Of a stretch of DNA of 64,000 nt, positions 51,500 to 62,300 are shown one piece after another. Numbering within the stretch: position 1 is the first letter of the stretch; the number at the start of each line of letters is the position of its first letter. Source of the DNA: Bemisia tabaci (taxonomy: Eukaryota; Arthropoda; Insecta; Hemiptera; Aleyrodidae); contig NC_092793.1 in the NCBI RefSeq assembly GCF_918797505.1, positions 1 through 64,000 of the forward strand. The letters are read 5' to 3'. A model generated the notes under the pieces. That model worked only from the letters and a program-made list of their open reading frames with translations, had not been told where the DNA came from and did no database searches. The translations under genes were made by a program, and so were the position numbers.

Positions 51500-51625
51500 A
51501 GTGCAGTCTTAAACGGACGTGCGCGCCAAAAGAAGAGCAGCCTTAGACGAGCGTGCCTCTTGAGGCAGCCTTAGACGAGCGTGCCTCTTGAGGCAGCCTT
51601 AGACGGGCGTGCTAGCTGTGAGTGC
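51500..51625. repeat. 28-bp minisatellite
   Basis: GCAGCCTTAGACGAGCGTGC followed by CTCTTGAG repeats at 51537 and 51565, with a partial third at 51593 and a diverged copy at about 51503. Confidence 0.85.
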
Positions 51626-51809
51626 TTTAAACGAGAAATACCTACCTAGCAACTGAACTTAAAGTGGCTCCTGCCGCGGTATTTATAAGGGTGGTTACAT
51701 AATCATGAAAGGTGGCGTGATGTGATTACATAATCGGTGATAACTGGCCTGGCAGTTATGCAACTGGTTATGCAACCGCTTATCATGCCCCGACCTAATT
51801 ATGCAACCA

Positions 51810-52927
51810 CCCAAGTAGCATGGATTGCAATTTCATTGCAATGGATTGTGAGTTGATTGCAATTTTTGCTTGTTGCCTATACGTTCATTTGAAGGCGCTT
51901 AAAAAGTTGCAATTTTATTGCAATAAGTTTGCAAGAAATGTAGATTATGCTTGTTGCCTAACCTTCTTTTTCAAGGTACTATAAAGACTGCAATTTCGGT
52001 GCAATCATGTTGTAACAAATTCACGCCATGTGCCTGGCATCCAATTCTCTAGTTGTTTCAAAGTTTTTTCGACTTAAATGTCTCACCTAACCCATATAGC
52101 CCAACATATTTTGAAAATATTGTCACCTTTATCAAAATATTTTCATGGCAATATTGTAATTAAGATATTTTCAAAATATTTTTAAAACATTTTAAAGGAA
52201 TATTTTGAAAATGTTTACAAAAAATATTTTTAAAATAATTCAAAAATATTGCCTGTAAACATGCATGTTAAAAATATTCCTTAAGAAAGTTTTGAAAATA
52301 TTTTAAAAATATTTTTTGAAAATATTTTTAAGTTCTCAAGTTAGTATGTGGTGTAATTTACACCGGTGTAAATTTAGTGTGAGTACCTATTACGTGATAT
52401 CGAAAAAAAAATCAGACAAAAAAAATATGAAAAAAAATAAATAACACGAAAAAAAATAAATAATAGGCAAAAGAAAGAAGCCTGAGAAAAACGGCGTTAA
52501 TCAAATCTATGATGAATGTTGAGCCACGCACTGACGCAATGCATGCGATAACAGCCTTAACAGGCGTGATTTCAACCCAGCTCATCATCAGCTCCCTGTA
52601 GCTCAGTGGAAGAGTGCTCCGCTATGACATTCGCGGGTCGGGTTCAAGCCCACTCAAGGGCGTCCGGTATTTTATGCTGCTAAACGTCGTAGGACATTAG
52701 GTAAGCATGGGTTCGAATTATTATAATTTCCCCGGAAAATTTAGGGGTTGAAATTTAAAGGTCGTCAATATTTAAATTTCTTTGCAAAAAAAAAAATTGC
52801 AACTTTTTCACAATGAGGGGGTCCGATGTTGTAAAATAATTGCAATTTTCTTGCAAGAAAGTTGAAATCATCTGGAAATTTTATTTCATTTAAATTGCAA
52901 TTTTTTCGTTGCAAAATGCTACTTGGG
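51810..52927. mobile_element. CCCAAGTAGCA-ended element with TTGCAAT words and tRNA-like module (copy 1)
   Basis: Ends CCCAAGTAGCATGG and ATGCTACTTGGG, flanked by CA on both sides. Three zones: TTGCAAT words (51823-52010 and again 52790-52915), AAATATTTT words (52096-52335), then a TTTACACCGGTGTAAA palindrome at about 52357 and a tRNA-like module (52591-52662). No transposase frame. Present in reverse orientation at 56568-57688 with more than 95 percent identity by eye. Confidence 0.85.
52591..52662 (+). other. tRNA-like module in the 51810 element
   Basis: TAGCTCAGTGG (perfect A box, 52599-52609) and GGTTCAAGCCC (B box, 52641-52651). The outer CTCCCT/AGGG pairing suggests an acceptor stem. 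The tail CGTCCGGTATTTTATGCTGC follows. Probably tRNA-derived; function as a Pol III promoter is inferred. Confidence 0.65.
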
Positions 52928-53029
52928 CATTAAGTGAAAAAATAAAATCTTTAAATCCTTGGCGTGTAGAATGCCAGAAAACAAATAAACTAGAAATTTA
53001 AAGAAAATACGAATCTCTTAATTTGCATG

Positions 53030-54060
53030 CCTAGCTTAGGCGAAATAAACACAAAATTGACTCTTGTCCCATTCAAAGGGGGTATTGTTTGTCGCCAACC
53101 TTTTGAAGTGCACCTTGAAGAGGTTTTAAGGGAATGGAAAAGATGCTGTTCAAGAATGGGCGTCCCACTTCGGGAAGATGGCATCCTTTATAGGTACTCT
53201 GTGCTTTGCCGATGATCAGGTGGTAATAGCTCAGGACGAAGAAGATGCGAATTACATGAAGCGCAAGTTAGTGGAAGTATACCGTAAGTGGGGGACAGAA
53301 GTCAATGTGGTAAAGACGGTGAAGTTTGTTATCGGTGGTGATCAGCAAAGCATTGAACTGGAGGATGGTCGGAGAATTCAGGACTGTGAAGAGTATAAAT
53401 ATCTAGGAGTATGGTTAACTAAGGAGGAAAATTCGGATCGAGCTATTAGGTAAAGATCGAAATGTGCAAGGCAGGAACAGTATCGCGATGCTAAATGGGG
53501 TTCCCTGGGACCAGAATATCTCTAAGGAGACTAAAAGAAAAATTTACAACGTCATCGTGAAGAGTATCGTAACTTACGGGATTGACGTCTGGCAACTGAA
53601 GAAAAGGACGCAACTGAAGAAAAGGACGCAACTGAAGAAAAGGACTGAAGATATGCTGAGGGCAACTGAGATGGACTTTTGGCGGAGGTCTTCTGGCATC
53701 TCAAGAAGGGAGCGTGTCCGCAATGTAAAAGTGTGCGAGATAATTGGTGTGGAGAATGACATCGTGAACATATCAGGTCCAAGCAGTTGATCTGGTATGG
53801 ACATGTGCGAAGGATGGCTAACGATCGGTCGCCCAAGGAGGTTTCCGATTGGGTTCCTCCCGAAAGGCGACGGCGTTGGCGTCCTGTGAAAGGTTGGCGA
53901 CACAGGGTGGAGGAGGAGATCAGAAGGTGCCAATTGCCTGTTGGTCTCTGGGAGGATGGGGGGTAATGGCGATTGGGCGTCGCAGAGCGCGAGGCTGCGC
54001 TGTAAAGGCGGCTAAATGTATGTATATTAACGACAATGAAGATGTACGGGCTGTGTTTGG
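53030..54060 (+). pseudogene. RTE/BovB-like LINE reverse transcriptase C-terminal fragment
   Basis: Frames read EVHLEEVLREWKRCCSRMG, LCFADDQVVIAQDEEDANYM (catalytic DD), EEYKYLGVWLTKEENSD, KIYNVIVKSIVTYGIDVW, then MDFWRRSSGISRRERVRN. Later, QLIWYGHVRRMANDRSPKE and PPERRRRWRPVKGW match the tail of insect endonuclease-reverse transcriptases. Several frame changes make it dead. LKKRTQ is repeated three times (53597-53645, a tandem of CAACTGAAGAAAAGGACG), not seen in the usual family. Confidence 0.82.
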
Positions 54061-54079
54061 GCCCATCCAGAGTTGCTAA

Positions 54080-54730
54080 AAGAAATTTCTTTTTTCTCCA
54101 TGAAATTTCTTTCGACCGACAAAATGTCAAAAATGCTTGTTTTTTCTAACAGAATTTGTTTTTATTTTTAAAGAGAATAATATTCGTCAATTAGACCAAG
54201 TGGAGCGCTGTCTCTTCCAGTGCGGTCGCTTAGCTCAAAAATGCACGATGATACGCGGTTTCCGGCTACCAACGTGATCTTGGTCTTTAAATGACCGTTA
54301 GACCCTCCCGATTCAGAAACCACCGGGAGCCACCCGCGCTCCCCCGTCCCCCCCCCCTTTTGGCCGCCATCTTGGAAAATGGCGGCCAAAATCGGGTTTT
54401 TTCGAAATATCTCGAGAACGGCGGCAGATATCAAATAATTTTCTTAGTTAAAAAAGATTCAGCGTGAAAAAGCGGTATGAATGAAGTACTCATACGTGAA
54501 AAATATGAGAGAAGGGAGGGGGGGAGGGGGAGGCCCGCCGCGCCGCTGCGCGCTCCTCTGCTCCTCAGCTGTCTTGCGAAAAACTCGCTGTTTCGGCAGG
54601 CGCGCGTCATCACCCGAGGCGTTGCGCCCTCTGGTAATCAAGCAATTAATAACTGGACACTTGAATCTTCCCGCCTTTTTACTTGCTGTGCTCTGGATAG
54701 GTTGGTAGATATAGACAAATTTGACAGAAA
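54080..54730. repeat. Repeat segment with GGCGGCCA hairpin; 54573-54723 inverted at 59004-59154
   Basis: TTTTGGCCGCCATCTTGGAA and AAATGGCGGCCAAAA form a hairpin near 54356-54395. The last 151 bp (CTTGCGAAAAACTCGCTG to GTAGATATAGACAAATTTG) reappear in reverse complement at 59004-59154, just before the third gap. The two may be ends of one larger element of about 4.6 kb or separate copies. Confidence 0.6.
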
Positions 54731-54837
54731 ATAGGTAAGTTTAATTCAGAAATAAACTTTTGCTAAACAATTTGAATACAAGTGGGTGGAAAATAAGTGC
54801 CTTATCAATCTATTTCTTTTTAAAGGAACCCTAATTT

Positions 54838-56170
54838 GAAATTTGGTTCATTTTAGAGTTTAGCGGTATCATTGGATGTAGGGTTCTAAGTGGCTCAGAT
54901 TCAAATGACTTGGAAACTTGTGTAAACCCGTGCACCGCTAACTTAATTGATGGAGCTGTGTCTGTGCATATCTTAAATAAATCAAATGCTAAAACATTCT
55001 CCGAATTCTCCATAAAAGTTTTTCAGTCAGCAATTAAGCGCAAACTGCAGAGCTTTGACAGGGTTGATATTGTTTTCGACAGATATCCGCCTTTTATAGC
55101 TTAAAATCAGACACAAGAGAGAAAAGAGGGTCCGGAAGAGAAATTCTCGTAAAAGGTTCGACGCCTCTACCGAAAAATTTTGGCCATTTCTTGAAAGTTG
55201 ATCGTAACAAGACTCAGTTATTTCAATTACTCGCACAAGACATCAAATCTATGGAGACAATGGGTAAGATCGTCATTTGCACTGATGACGTATATCGATC
55301 GTTTCAGCTGGAAATTTGGTTTCAAGCGCCGATATTTCACCGTGTCTCCGCGAGGAGGCAGATACTAGACTTTTCATTCATATGAGAATGCTGTTCTATC
55401 AGGTCATAAGTTTGTACTGCTCAGTACTGTGGATTCTGATGTCATCGTGATTGCAACTTCTATGTTCCAAACTTTGAAAGAATTCGGTTTGCAGGTCCTG
55501 TTCGTAGAATATGGAGTTGGTAAAAATAGGAGTTTAATCCAAATTTCTAAATTAACATCGAAAATCTCGCCGGATATGCGCAACGCACTGACATTCTTCC
55601 ATGCGTTTACAGGTTGTGACTCCGTATCGTATTTCTACGGCGAAGGCAAGACGAAGGCGTGGAATATCTGGAATAAATTGGAGAATAATTTAACTGGAAC
55701 ATTTTTGAAGCTTTCATCGTGTAACGAAATTTCTAATAATGATTTTGAAAAAATTCAGCTCTTCACTATTTTTATTATTTATGACTCGTCCAGCCAGGCA
55801 AAATCCGTCAATGAATGCAGGAGAGTCTTGTACACTCAAAAAAATCGATCGGTTGAGACATTCCTCCCGCTGAGAAAGCATTGCGCTAGCATTTGCGGAG
55901 AGCAATGCTCCAAACTCACATTTGGAAGCATTGCTTGGAGCTGAATCCAGTTGTTCCCGACGTGAAATCTTGGGGTTGGACAAGTAGAACTGAGACCACT
56001 GAGGGACTTGCCATCGTGCCACTGATGTGGACCACCCTATCAGAGGCTTCGAAAGAGTGCTACGAGCTAATATCTTGTGGATGTAAAACAATGTGTTAAA
56101 AAATTGCAAGTGCCAACGCTTTAATTTAAAGTGCACAGCACTTTGTTTATGTGGTGGGCAATGCTCATAA
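54838..56170 (+). pseudogene. Decayed TE-associated ORF with GCDS motif and Cys-rich tail
   Basis: Fragments read FSEFSIKVFQSAIKRKLQSF with DRVDIVFDRYP, VDSDVIVIATSMFQTL, then FFHAFTGCDSVSYFYGEGKT, FLPLRKHCASICGEQ, and after a frame change CKCQRFNLKCTALCLCGGQC. HAFTGCDSVSxFxGxGK and the terminal C-x-C rich block are hallmarks of a large uncharacterised, transposon-associated family common in invertebrates. I know of no established function; a nuclease-like fold with DSDV acids is inferred. Multiple stops (55102, 55383) mark it as a relic. Confidence 0.6.
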
Positions 56171-56567
56171 AGATTTGCATTTCCAACTTACGGCCCGAAG
56201 CACTCTAATTTTGAATCCATCTTTCAAACAACCGTACTAATATCGTACTAGTTTATTGCAAAACTTAGCTCATGAATACCAAAAGAATTTATCCTCTCAT
56301 GCCAAACATTTGGACTGCATTTTGCGATTTGGAACTATAAATTCTGGCTCTTCTTGAAAAACACGGATAAGCGTAGGGAAACTAATGGCACGTACGTTGG
56401 TTTTAAACCGGGCTAGAATTTATAGTTTCAAATTGCAAAATGTAGTCAATTTACTCTTCCGTCAAAAATGTATTTTATTAACATTTATTTGTATCTTATA
56501 CTTCCTTTTATTTTAGTTTTTTTTGTGAGACTGTTGCAATACACCCAACGGGTTATACACCCAACCC

Positions 56568-57688
56568 CCCAAGTAGCATTTTGCAACGAAAAAATTGCAA
56601 TTTAAATGAAATAAAATTTCCAGATGATTTCAACTTTCTTGCAAGAAAATTGCAATTATTTTACAACATCTGACCCCCTCATTGTAAAAAAGTTGCAATT
56701 TTTTTTTTTTGCAAAGAAATTTCAATATTGACGACCTTTAAATTTCAACCCCTAAATTTTCCGGGGAAATTATAATAATTCGAACCCATGCTTACCTAAT
56801 GTCCTACGACGTTTAGCAGCATAAAATACCGGACGCCCTTGAGTGGGCTTGAACCCGACCCGCGAATGTCATAGCGGAGCACTCTTCCACTGAGCTACAG
56901 GGAGCTGATGATGAGCTGGGTTGAAATCACGCCTGTTAAGGCTGTTATCGCATGCATTGCGTCAGTGCGTGGCTCAACATTCATCATAGATTTGATTAAC
57001 GCCGTTTTTCTCAGGCTTCTTTCTTTTGCCTATTATTTATTTTTTTTCGTGTTATTTATTTTTTTCATATTTTTTTTGTCTGATTTTTTTTTTCGATATC
57101 ACGTAATAGGTACTCACACTAAATTTACACCGGTGTAAATTACACCACATACTAACTTGAGAACTTAAAAATATTTTAAAAAAATATTTTTAAAATATTT
57201 TCAAAACTATCTTAAGGAATATTTTTAACATGCATGTTTACAGGCAATATTTTTGGATTATTTTAAAAATATTTTTCGTAAACATTTTCAAAATATTCCT
57301 TTAAAATGTTTTACAAATATTTTGAAAATATCTTAATTACAATATTGCCATGAAAATATTTTGATAAAGGTGACAATATTTTCAAAATATGTTGGGCTAT
57401 ATGGGTTAGGTGAGACATTTAAGTCGAAAAAACTTTAAAACAACTAGAGAATTGGATGCCAGGCACATGGCGTGAATTTGTTACAACATGATTGCACCGA
57501 AATTGCAGTCTTCATAGTGCCTTGAAAAAGAAGGTTAGGCAACAAGCATAATCTACATCTCTTGCAAACTTATTGCAATAAAATTGCAACTTTTTAAGCG
57601 CCTTCAAATGAACGTATATAGGCGACAAGCAAAAATTGCAATCAACTCACAATCCATTGCAATGAAATTGCAATCCATGCTACTTGGG
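56568..57688. mobile_element. CCCAAGTAGCA-ended element (copy 2, opposite orientation)
   Basis: Same ends and zones as 51810-52927 in reverse. It sits inside a palindromic target: ATACACCCAACC before it and CCGTTGGGTGTAT after it form a hairpin when the element and one CC are removed, so the insertion lies at the hairpin tip with a 2-bp CC duplication. Confidence 0.85.
56834..56905 (-). other. tRNA-like module in the 56568 element
   Basis: Minus strand identical in layout to 52591-52662: TAGCTCAGTGG A box and GGTTCAAGCCC B box, followed by the same CGTCCGGTATTTTATGCTGC tail. Confidence 0.65.
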
Positions 57689-57937
57689 CCGTTGGGTGTA
57701 TTTAGTTAATTTCGTTTATTTTTGTGATAACAAGACTATAATTATACAAATTTAATTTTTGTCACGCTGATTTATTTCTACTCGGAGGCACCCTGATGTT
57801 TCTACGGAGAAGCAGAATTACGTAGGTACTAACCTGTCAGGACTGACTCTAATTTTCTACCTGTTCGTGACTAATTTTGTATGTTCATTCATGACAGTTC
57901 ATACTTAAATATTTATTTCTTATTAATTCTTTACTAG

Positions 57938-58980
57938 CTGCTTCAGCTCGCTACGCTCGCTTGCGCCAGGGGCTAGCCAGGGGCAAGCCCCCTGGACCCC
58001 CAGTTACTCGCTCCGCGAGTAACTGTTGGCTCGCTTCGCGAGCCAAATTTTGCTACTACCAGTGCTTAGAGGACTTCCTGGAGGCAAAATGATAAATTCA
58101 AAAATAAAGAATAGGAAACTAAAAATTACCTACTTTTAGAAAAAGAAACAACCTTGAAAAATAAATAACACTCCTGGAAAAGAAAATCAGAACACTTTTT
58201 GAAAATGTAACGGTGCGAAAGGGTGAAGATAAATCACCAATTCTCTTGGAAGAAGACATGAGCCGACCCCCGACATGAGTGAAACTGCCGTAGGACCCAT
58301 GCTAGGGTAGAAGGGTGACACGTGTTGTGAGCAGGTAGGGATGGGTTTACGTGGAGAGGGAAACGGAAAATCAGAGGGTGGGAGGTCCCCCAACCATATG
58401 ACTCGTCCAGCGTCAAAAACGCAAATATGTCGTTATCAAATCGAGGTAAATTTTGCAACTTCGGTCGCGCAAATCGAAAAACAAAGGGGTCTTGGCACAT
58501 CTAGACCCTATGAGCTTTCATTTAAAACAAATCCGAGGAAAATCGGTCCAGTAGTTTCCGAGATCGAATTAGCACAAACTGTCCAGCGGCAAAAACGCTA
58601 ATATGTCGTTATCAAATCGAGGTAAATTTTGCAACGTCGGTCGCGCAAATCGAAAAACCAAGGGATGTTGGCACGTCTACAGCCTAAGAGCTTTAATTTA
58701 AAACAAATCCGAGGAAAATCGGTCCAGTAGTTTCCGAGATCGAATTAGCACAAACTGTCCAGCGTCAAAAATGCAAATATGTCGTTATCAAATCAAGGTA
58801 AATTTTGCAACGTCGGTCGCGGGAATCGAAAACCAAAGGATGTTGGCACGTCTACAGCGTAAGAGCTTTCATGTAAAACAAATCCGAGGAAAATCGGTCC
58901 AATAGTTTCCGAGATCGAATTAGCACAAACTGTTGGTGGCCAAAAAAGGCCTTAGGATATTAAATATATAGATAGATAGA
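57938..58980. mobile_element. Possible Helitron-like or SINE-tailed element with CTCGCTNCGCGAG hairpins
   Basis: Begins near TTTACTAGCTGCTTCAGCTC, with ACTCGCTCCGCGAGTAA and GGCTCGCTTCGCGAGCC hairpins and GGGGCAAGCCCCCTGGA. It ends in a GGCCAAAAAAGGCC hairpin followed by TTAGGATATTAAATATATAG and GATA repeats. That end pattern (terminal hairpin, short tail) recalls Helitrons, but no CTAG end is certain. No gene is present. Contains the 176-bp array. Confidence 0.35.
58411..58935. repeat. Three 176-bp tandem units
   Basis: GTCCAGCGKCAAAAAYGC followed by an AATATGTCGTTATCAAATC phrase recurs at 58421, 58597 and 58773 (by the GCAAATATG position), 176 bp apart. Each unit includes CGGTCCARTAGTTTCCGAGA and GATCGAATTAGCACAAACTG. 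Confidence 0.92.
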
Positions 58981-59154
58981 AGGTGCTTTACCTACTTTGG
59001 TTTCAAATTTGTCTATATCTACCAACCTATCCAGAGCACAGCAAGTAAAAAGGCAGGAAGATTCAAGTGTCCAGTTATTGATTGCTTGATTACCAGAGGG
59101 CGCAACGCCTCGGGTGATGACGCGCGCCCGCCGGAACAGCGAGTTTTTCGCAAG

Positions 59155-59654
59155 NNNNNNNNNNNNNNNNNNNNNNNNNNNNNNNNNNNNNNNNNNNNNN
59201 NNNNNNNNNNNNNNNNNNNNNNNNNNNNNNNNNNNNNNNNNNNNNNNNNNNNNNNNNNNNNNNNNNNNNNNNNNNNNNNNNNNNNNNNNNNNNNNNNNNN
59301 NNNNNNNNNNNNNNNNNNNNNNNNNNNNNNNNNNNNNNNNNNNNNNNNNNNNNNNNNNNNNNNNNNNNNNNNNNNNNNNNNNNNNNNNNNNNNNNNNNNN
59401 NNNNNNNNNNNNNNNNNNNNNNNNNNNNNNNNNNNNNNNNNNNNNNNNNNNNNNNNNNNNNNNNNNNNNNNNNNNNNNNNNNNNNNNNNNNNNNNNNNNN
59501 NNNNNNNNNNNNNNNNNNNNNNNNNNNNNNNNNNNNNNNNNNNNNNNNNNNNNNNNNNNNNNNNNNNNNNNNNNNNNNNNNNNNNNNNNNNNNNNNNNNN
59601 NNNNNNNNNNNNNNNNNNNNNNNNNNNNNNNNNNNNNNNNNNNNNNNNNNNNNN
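59155..59654. other. Scaffold gap (500 N)
   Basis: Exactly 500 N. It cuts the repeat copy of 54573-54723, which suggests that a long repeat stopped the assembly here. Confidence 0.98.
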
Positions 59655-60114
59655 CCCTCTTGTGTGTTTTGTGCCACTATAACTCAGAGCCAGCATAAGT
59701 GGACTGGTGCTGTAAAAATGCGAAGTCAAGTAAACCAAAAAGTATTCATTTCCCCAATTCCACTTTTTTCCTCTTAAAGTAGTGAGCTGTCCAGTTACCT
59801 CGCCTCTAAACAGTGTGTTTTGAAATTTTAATGATCTTTAAACAGCTTTTGTGCCATTTGCATGCACAAAAATACTTGGCAACTATTTTTCTCAAGCAGA
59901 AGAGAAGAGAAAGATCAGCCGTTTTTGAAGCATGCAGCTCGCATTTATCGATATCCATTGATGATGCGAGTAAGTAGTCTCTCAGCAATTCAGACCCAGC
60001 TTTAATTTTGTTGAGAGTGTACCTGATAATTTTTAAAATTCTGTTGTGTTGCTTATCCATTTGGGTTACAAAGGCAAGGCAAGTAATGCATTGTTCTTGT
60101 TTTCATTTTTACAG
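59655..60114. other. Sequence upstream of the first visible DUF4806-like exon
   Basis: AT-rich with no clear exon. A minus-strand open frame (59806-60060) has no recognised product. A pyrimidine-rich stretch near 60095-60110 leads to the acceptor at 60114. It probably is intron. Confidence 0.4.
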
Positions 60115-60663
60115 GCAACTATGAAAGAGCAATGGAAGACTGTTTGAGACTTAGCAAAGGCCGTCTGACAAAAAGTGGGTCAGAGGCGGAGGAGAAAGGG
60201 GTGGGGTGCCGTGCTAAAAAGTGCACGGTACTCTTCTCCCCTGGCTCCTCCCCATCAAAAAAAAAACAAAAAGTTGCTGGAAAAGTGGCCTCCTCGTGCC
60301 TGAAGTCTAACTTAAAACTCAATTTTCCAAAGCCTCCTGCAACAGACAAAACAGATTTCCTGCAGAAGGAAACCAGGAAAGCTTTTACCTCAAGCAATAC
60401 CAATGTCCAAGGATCCAACCAGACTCCTAAACAACCCAAAAAGTCAACCCCAACCTCAAAACCTCAGATGAATGTTAAGACATCCAAAACGGATAAGGAA
60501 AACAGAGAAGCTTTTCCAGAATTGGATTCCATTCCCATACGGGCTTCAAAACCTCAGATGAATTCACAGACACCGAAAACACATAAGGAAAGCAAAGAAG
60601 CTTCTCAAGAAGTAGTTTCCACTCCCTTACGGGCTATTGAAGCTCTCCTTGTGGATGTATCAA
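60115..60663 (+). CDS. DUF4806-like protein, exon a (linker region)
   Basis: Acceptor CATTTTTACAG ends at 60114, donor GTGAGT begins at 60664. The frame reads NYERAMEDCLRLSKGRLTKS, then a lysine, serine and proline-rich linker (SPSKKKQK and NLKLNFPKPP are basic, nuclear-localisation-like). Two copies of a 30-residue unit (KPQMN followed by KTSKTDKENREAF and by TPKTHKESKEASQ) lie in tandem, 90 bp apart (60462 and 60552). Entry is phase 1 with two bases completing a codon, so a 5' exon exists upstream. Disordered, likely DNA- or chromatin-associated (inferred). Confidence 0.7.
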
Positions 60664-61091
60664 GTGAGTTCCATTAATTATAAAAGTGCTTTAAATATTA
60701 AAATTATGCATTTCCTGCTCTCTTCATAATTTGCAAGAGCATAAATAGCAACAATAACACTGCCGCAAATAATACCAAAATGAAATTTTTCCAGGATAAG
60801 TCACTTTTTCTATTTTGAAAAGAAAACTTAAAATTAAGAAAATTGGTGACGGCTAAGTAAAATGAAGGTCTTTTTTGGACCCTTCTGTATAAAACAGTGT
60901 AGCCAATTAATAAGGAAGTAATGCATGGTTTTACCCTCTTATTACCTGTCCTTTTCACTGTTGATTGGATTCATGAAATTATTTAACTTTACCTCTACTT
61001 CTCTGGTTTACACAGCCATGCAGTTTTGGAGGGCTTATTCTCATCTATTTGCAGCATTTCATCTGTATTGTTTCTCTCGTATGTGTTACAG

Positions 61092-61288
61092 GAGATGTCA
61101 AAAAACTGAAAGCAACCGTCTCGGTTATGCAAGCTGATTTAAAAAGCCTGATTGAAATTGAGAAACTACGAGGCGTTCCCAATGTCATCAATGCTAATGC
61201 CCTCGATGAATTTCCGTTCTCAAGTGTTGATAAACTGATAGAGTTTGACGACAAGCTTAAGGCAAACCCGCAGCTTTGTCAACAAGTT
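61092..61288 (+). CDS. DUF4806-like protein, exon b
   Basis: Acceptor GTGTTACAG and donor GTAAGT. In frame with exon a (A + GA) it reads DVKKLKATVSVMQADLKSLI (coiled-coil-like), then LDEFPFSSVDKLIEFDDKLK. The FPFSSVDKLIEFDDKL block, a hydrophobic L/F pattern before a helical stretch, is like the start of the DUF4806 domain. The function of DUF4806 proteins is not established; many insect copies are expanded and some lie beside transposons. Confidence 0.75.
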
Positions 61289-62128
61289 GTAAGTATTATG
61301 TCACTCAGTCTTTTACAGTACAACTCAAGCAAGGTTTCTTGCATTTCATTTTTCTGATGCGTCACTTATACCCTTTCAAACTCCATTAACCATTTTTCAT
61401 CTGTAAATCGTACGCACTGAAAATGAAAAAACAACTTAACCAGGGGAAAAGGCTGCACATGAAAAACTGGGGCGCTTCAAAGTATCACAACATGCGTTTA
61501 TGTGTGGTATGCATTTTCAACCAGAAAAAAAAAATATCAATTGCAACAGGGAAATCAAAAATGAAAAGAGAGCTGTTGACTGCTGTAATTGCGAAACCAA
61601 GACTAATTACCGGGCAAACAGAATATGTCCCACAGATTTGATCTTGCAGTCCTTATACTGTACATAGTAAATGAGCCATCATCAAATCATTCCTTGTTTT
61701 TTACTTCACTTTCGAAAGAAGAAAATCAATAATATCGTGTCTAGTGCGTACCAGCAAGTATCCATACTTGCACAAAATAAGAAGCAAGCTTTCAGGTCAA
61801 AGGGATAACGAAGGGCAAAGATATCAACCTTTCTGAATTACTTTGACCCTTTAGATTATGAACTGCTGGATACCTCCCCTGCAATGATGTTCCCTTTAAT
61901 TGGAGTTGTGCTGCAATTTTGGAGCCCAGTATTGTGACTTATTTAAATAGAATAATATATATTCGTTTTTTTTTTTTTTTTTTGGCCCTATCAGAACATG
62001 TACCCTCGGTATGAAAATTTTTTAGGTTGGCAAAGCACAACTTCAGGCCAAAGTCCGTGATTACAACAGAATGGTTTCCGAAACTGTGTTCAATAGGATT
62101 TTCAAATTTTTCTTTGTTTCCTTTGCAG

Positions 62129-62300
62129 GTCCACGCTCTATACAAGAAGGTTGACAAAACATCATTAGCGAAAACAGCTCGCGATGTTATTAGAATTACT
62201 CTCACACCAAGTCTTTACAACTCATTCAACTTCAAAGGAAAAGGAGACAGAAACAAAAATGCATGGGCTGAGCTGAATATGTACAACCTAGTTCAGAAAT
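62129..62300 (+). CDS. DUF4806-like protein, exon c
   Basis: Acceptor TTTCCTTTGCAG and donor GTGAGT. In frame it reads VHALYKKVDKTSLAKTARDV, then IRITLTPSLYNSFNFKGKGD and KNAWAELNMYNLVQK, consistent with the DUF4806 core (a basic pair, LTPSLYNSFNFKGKG, and an aromatic end). Confidence 0.75.

Noticed and set aside
52591..52662. A true tRNA gene
   Set aside because: A and B boxes are good, but the anticodon arm does not form a standard stem-loop, and copies occur inside mobile elements, so I call it tRNA-like.
57938..58060. Bacterial contamination suggested by GC-rich CTCGCTNCGCGAG hairpins
   Set aside because: The flanks are continuous with AT-rich repeat sequence, and no bacterial genes are present.
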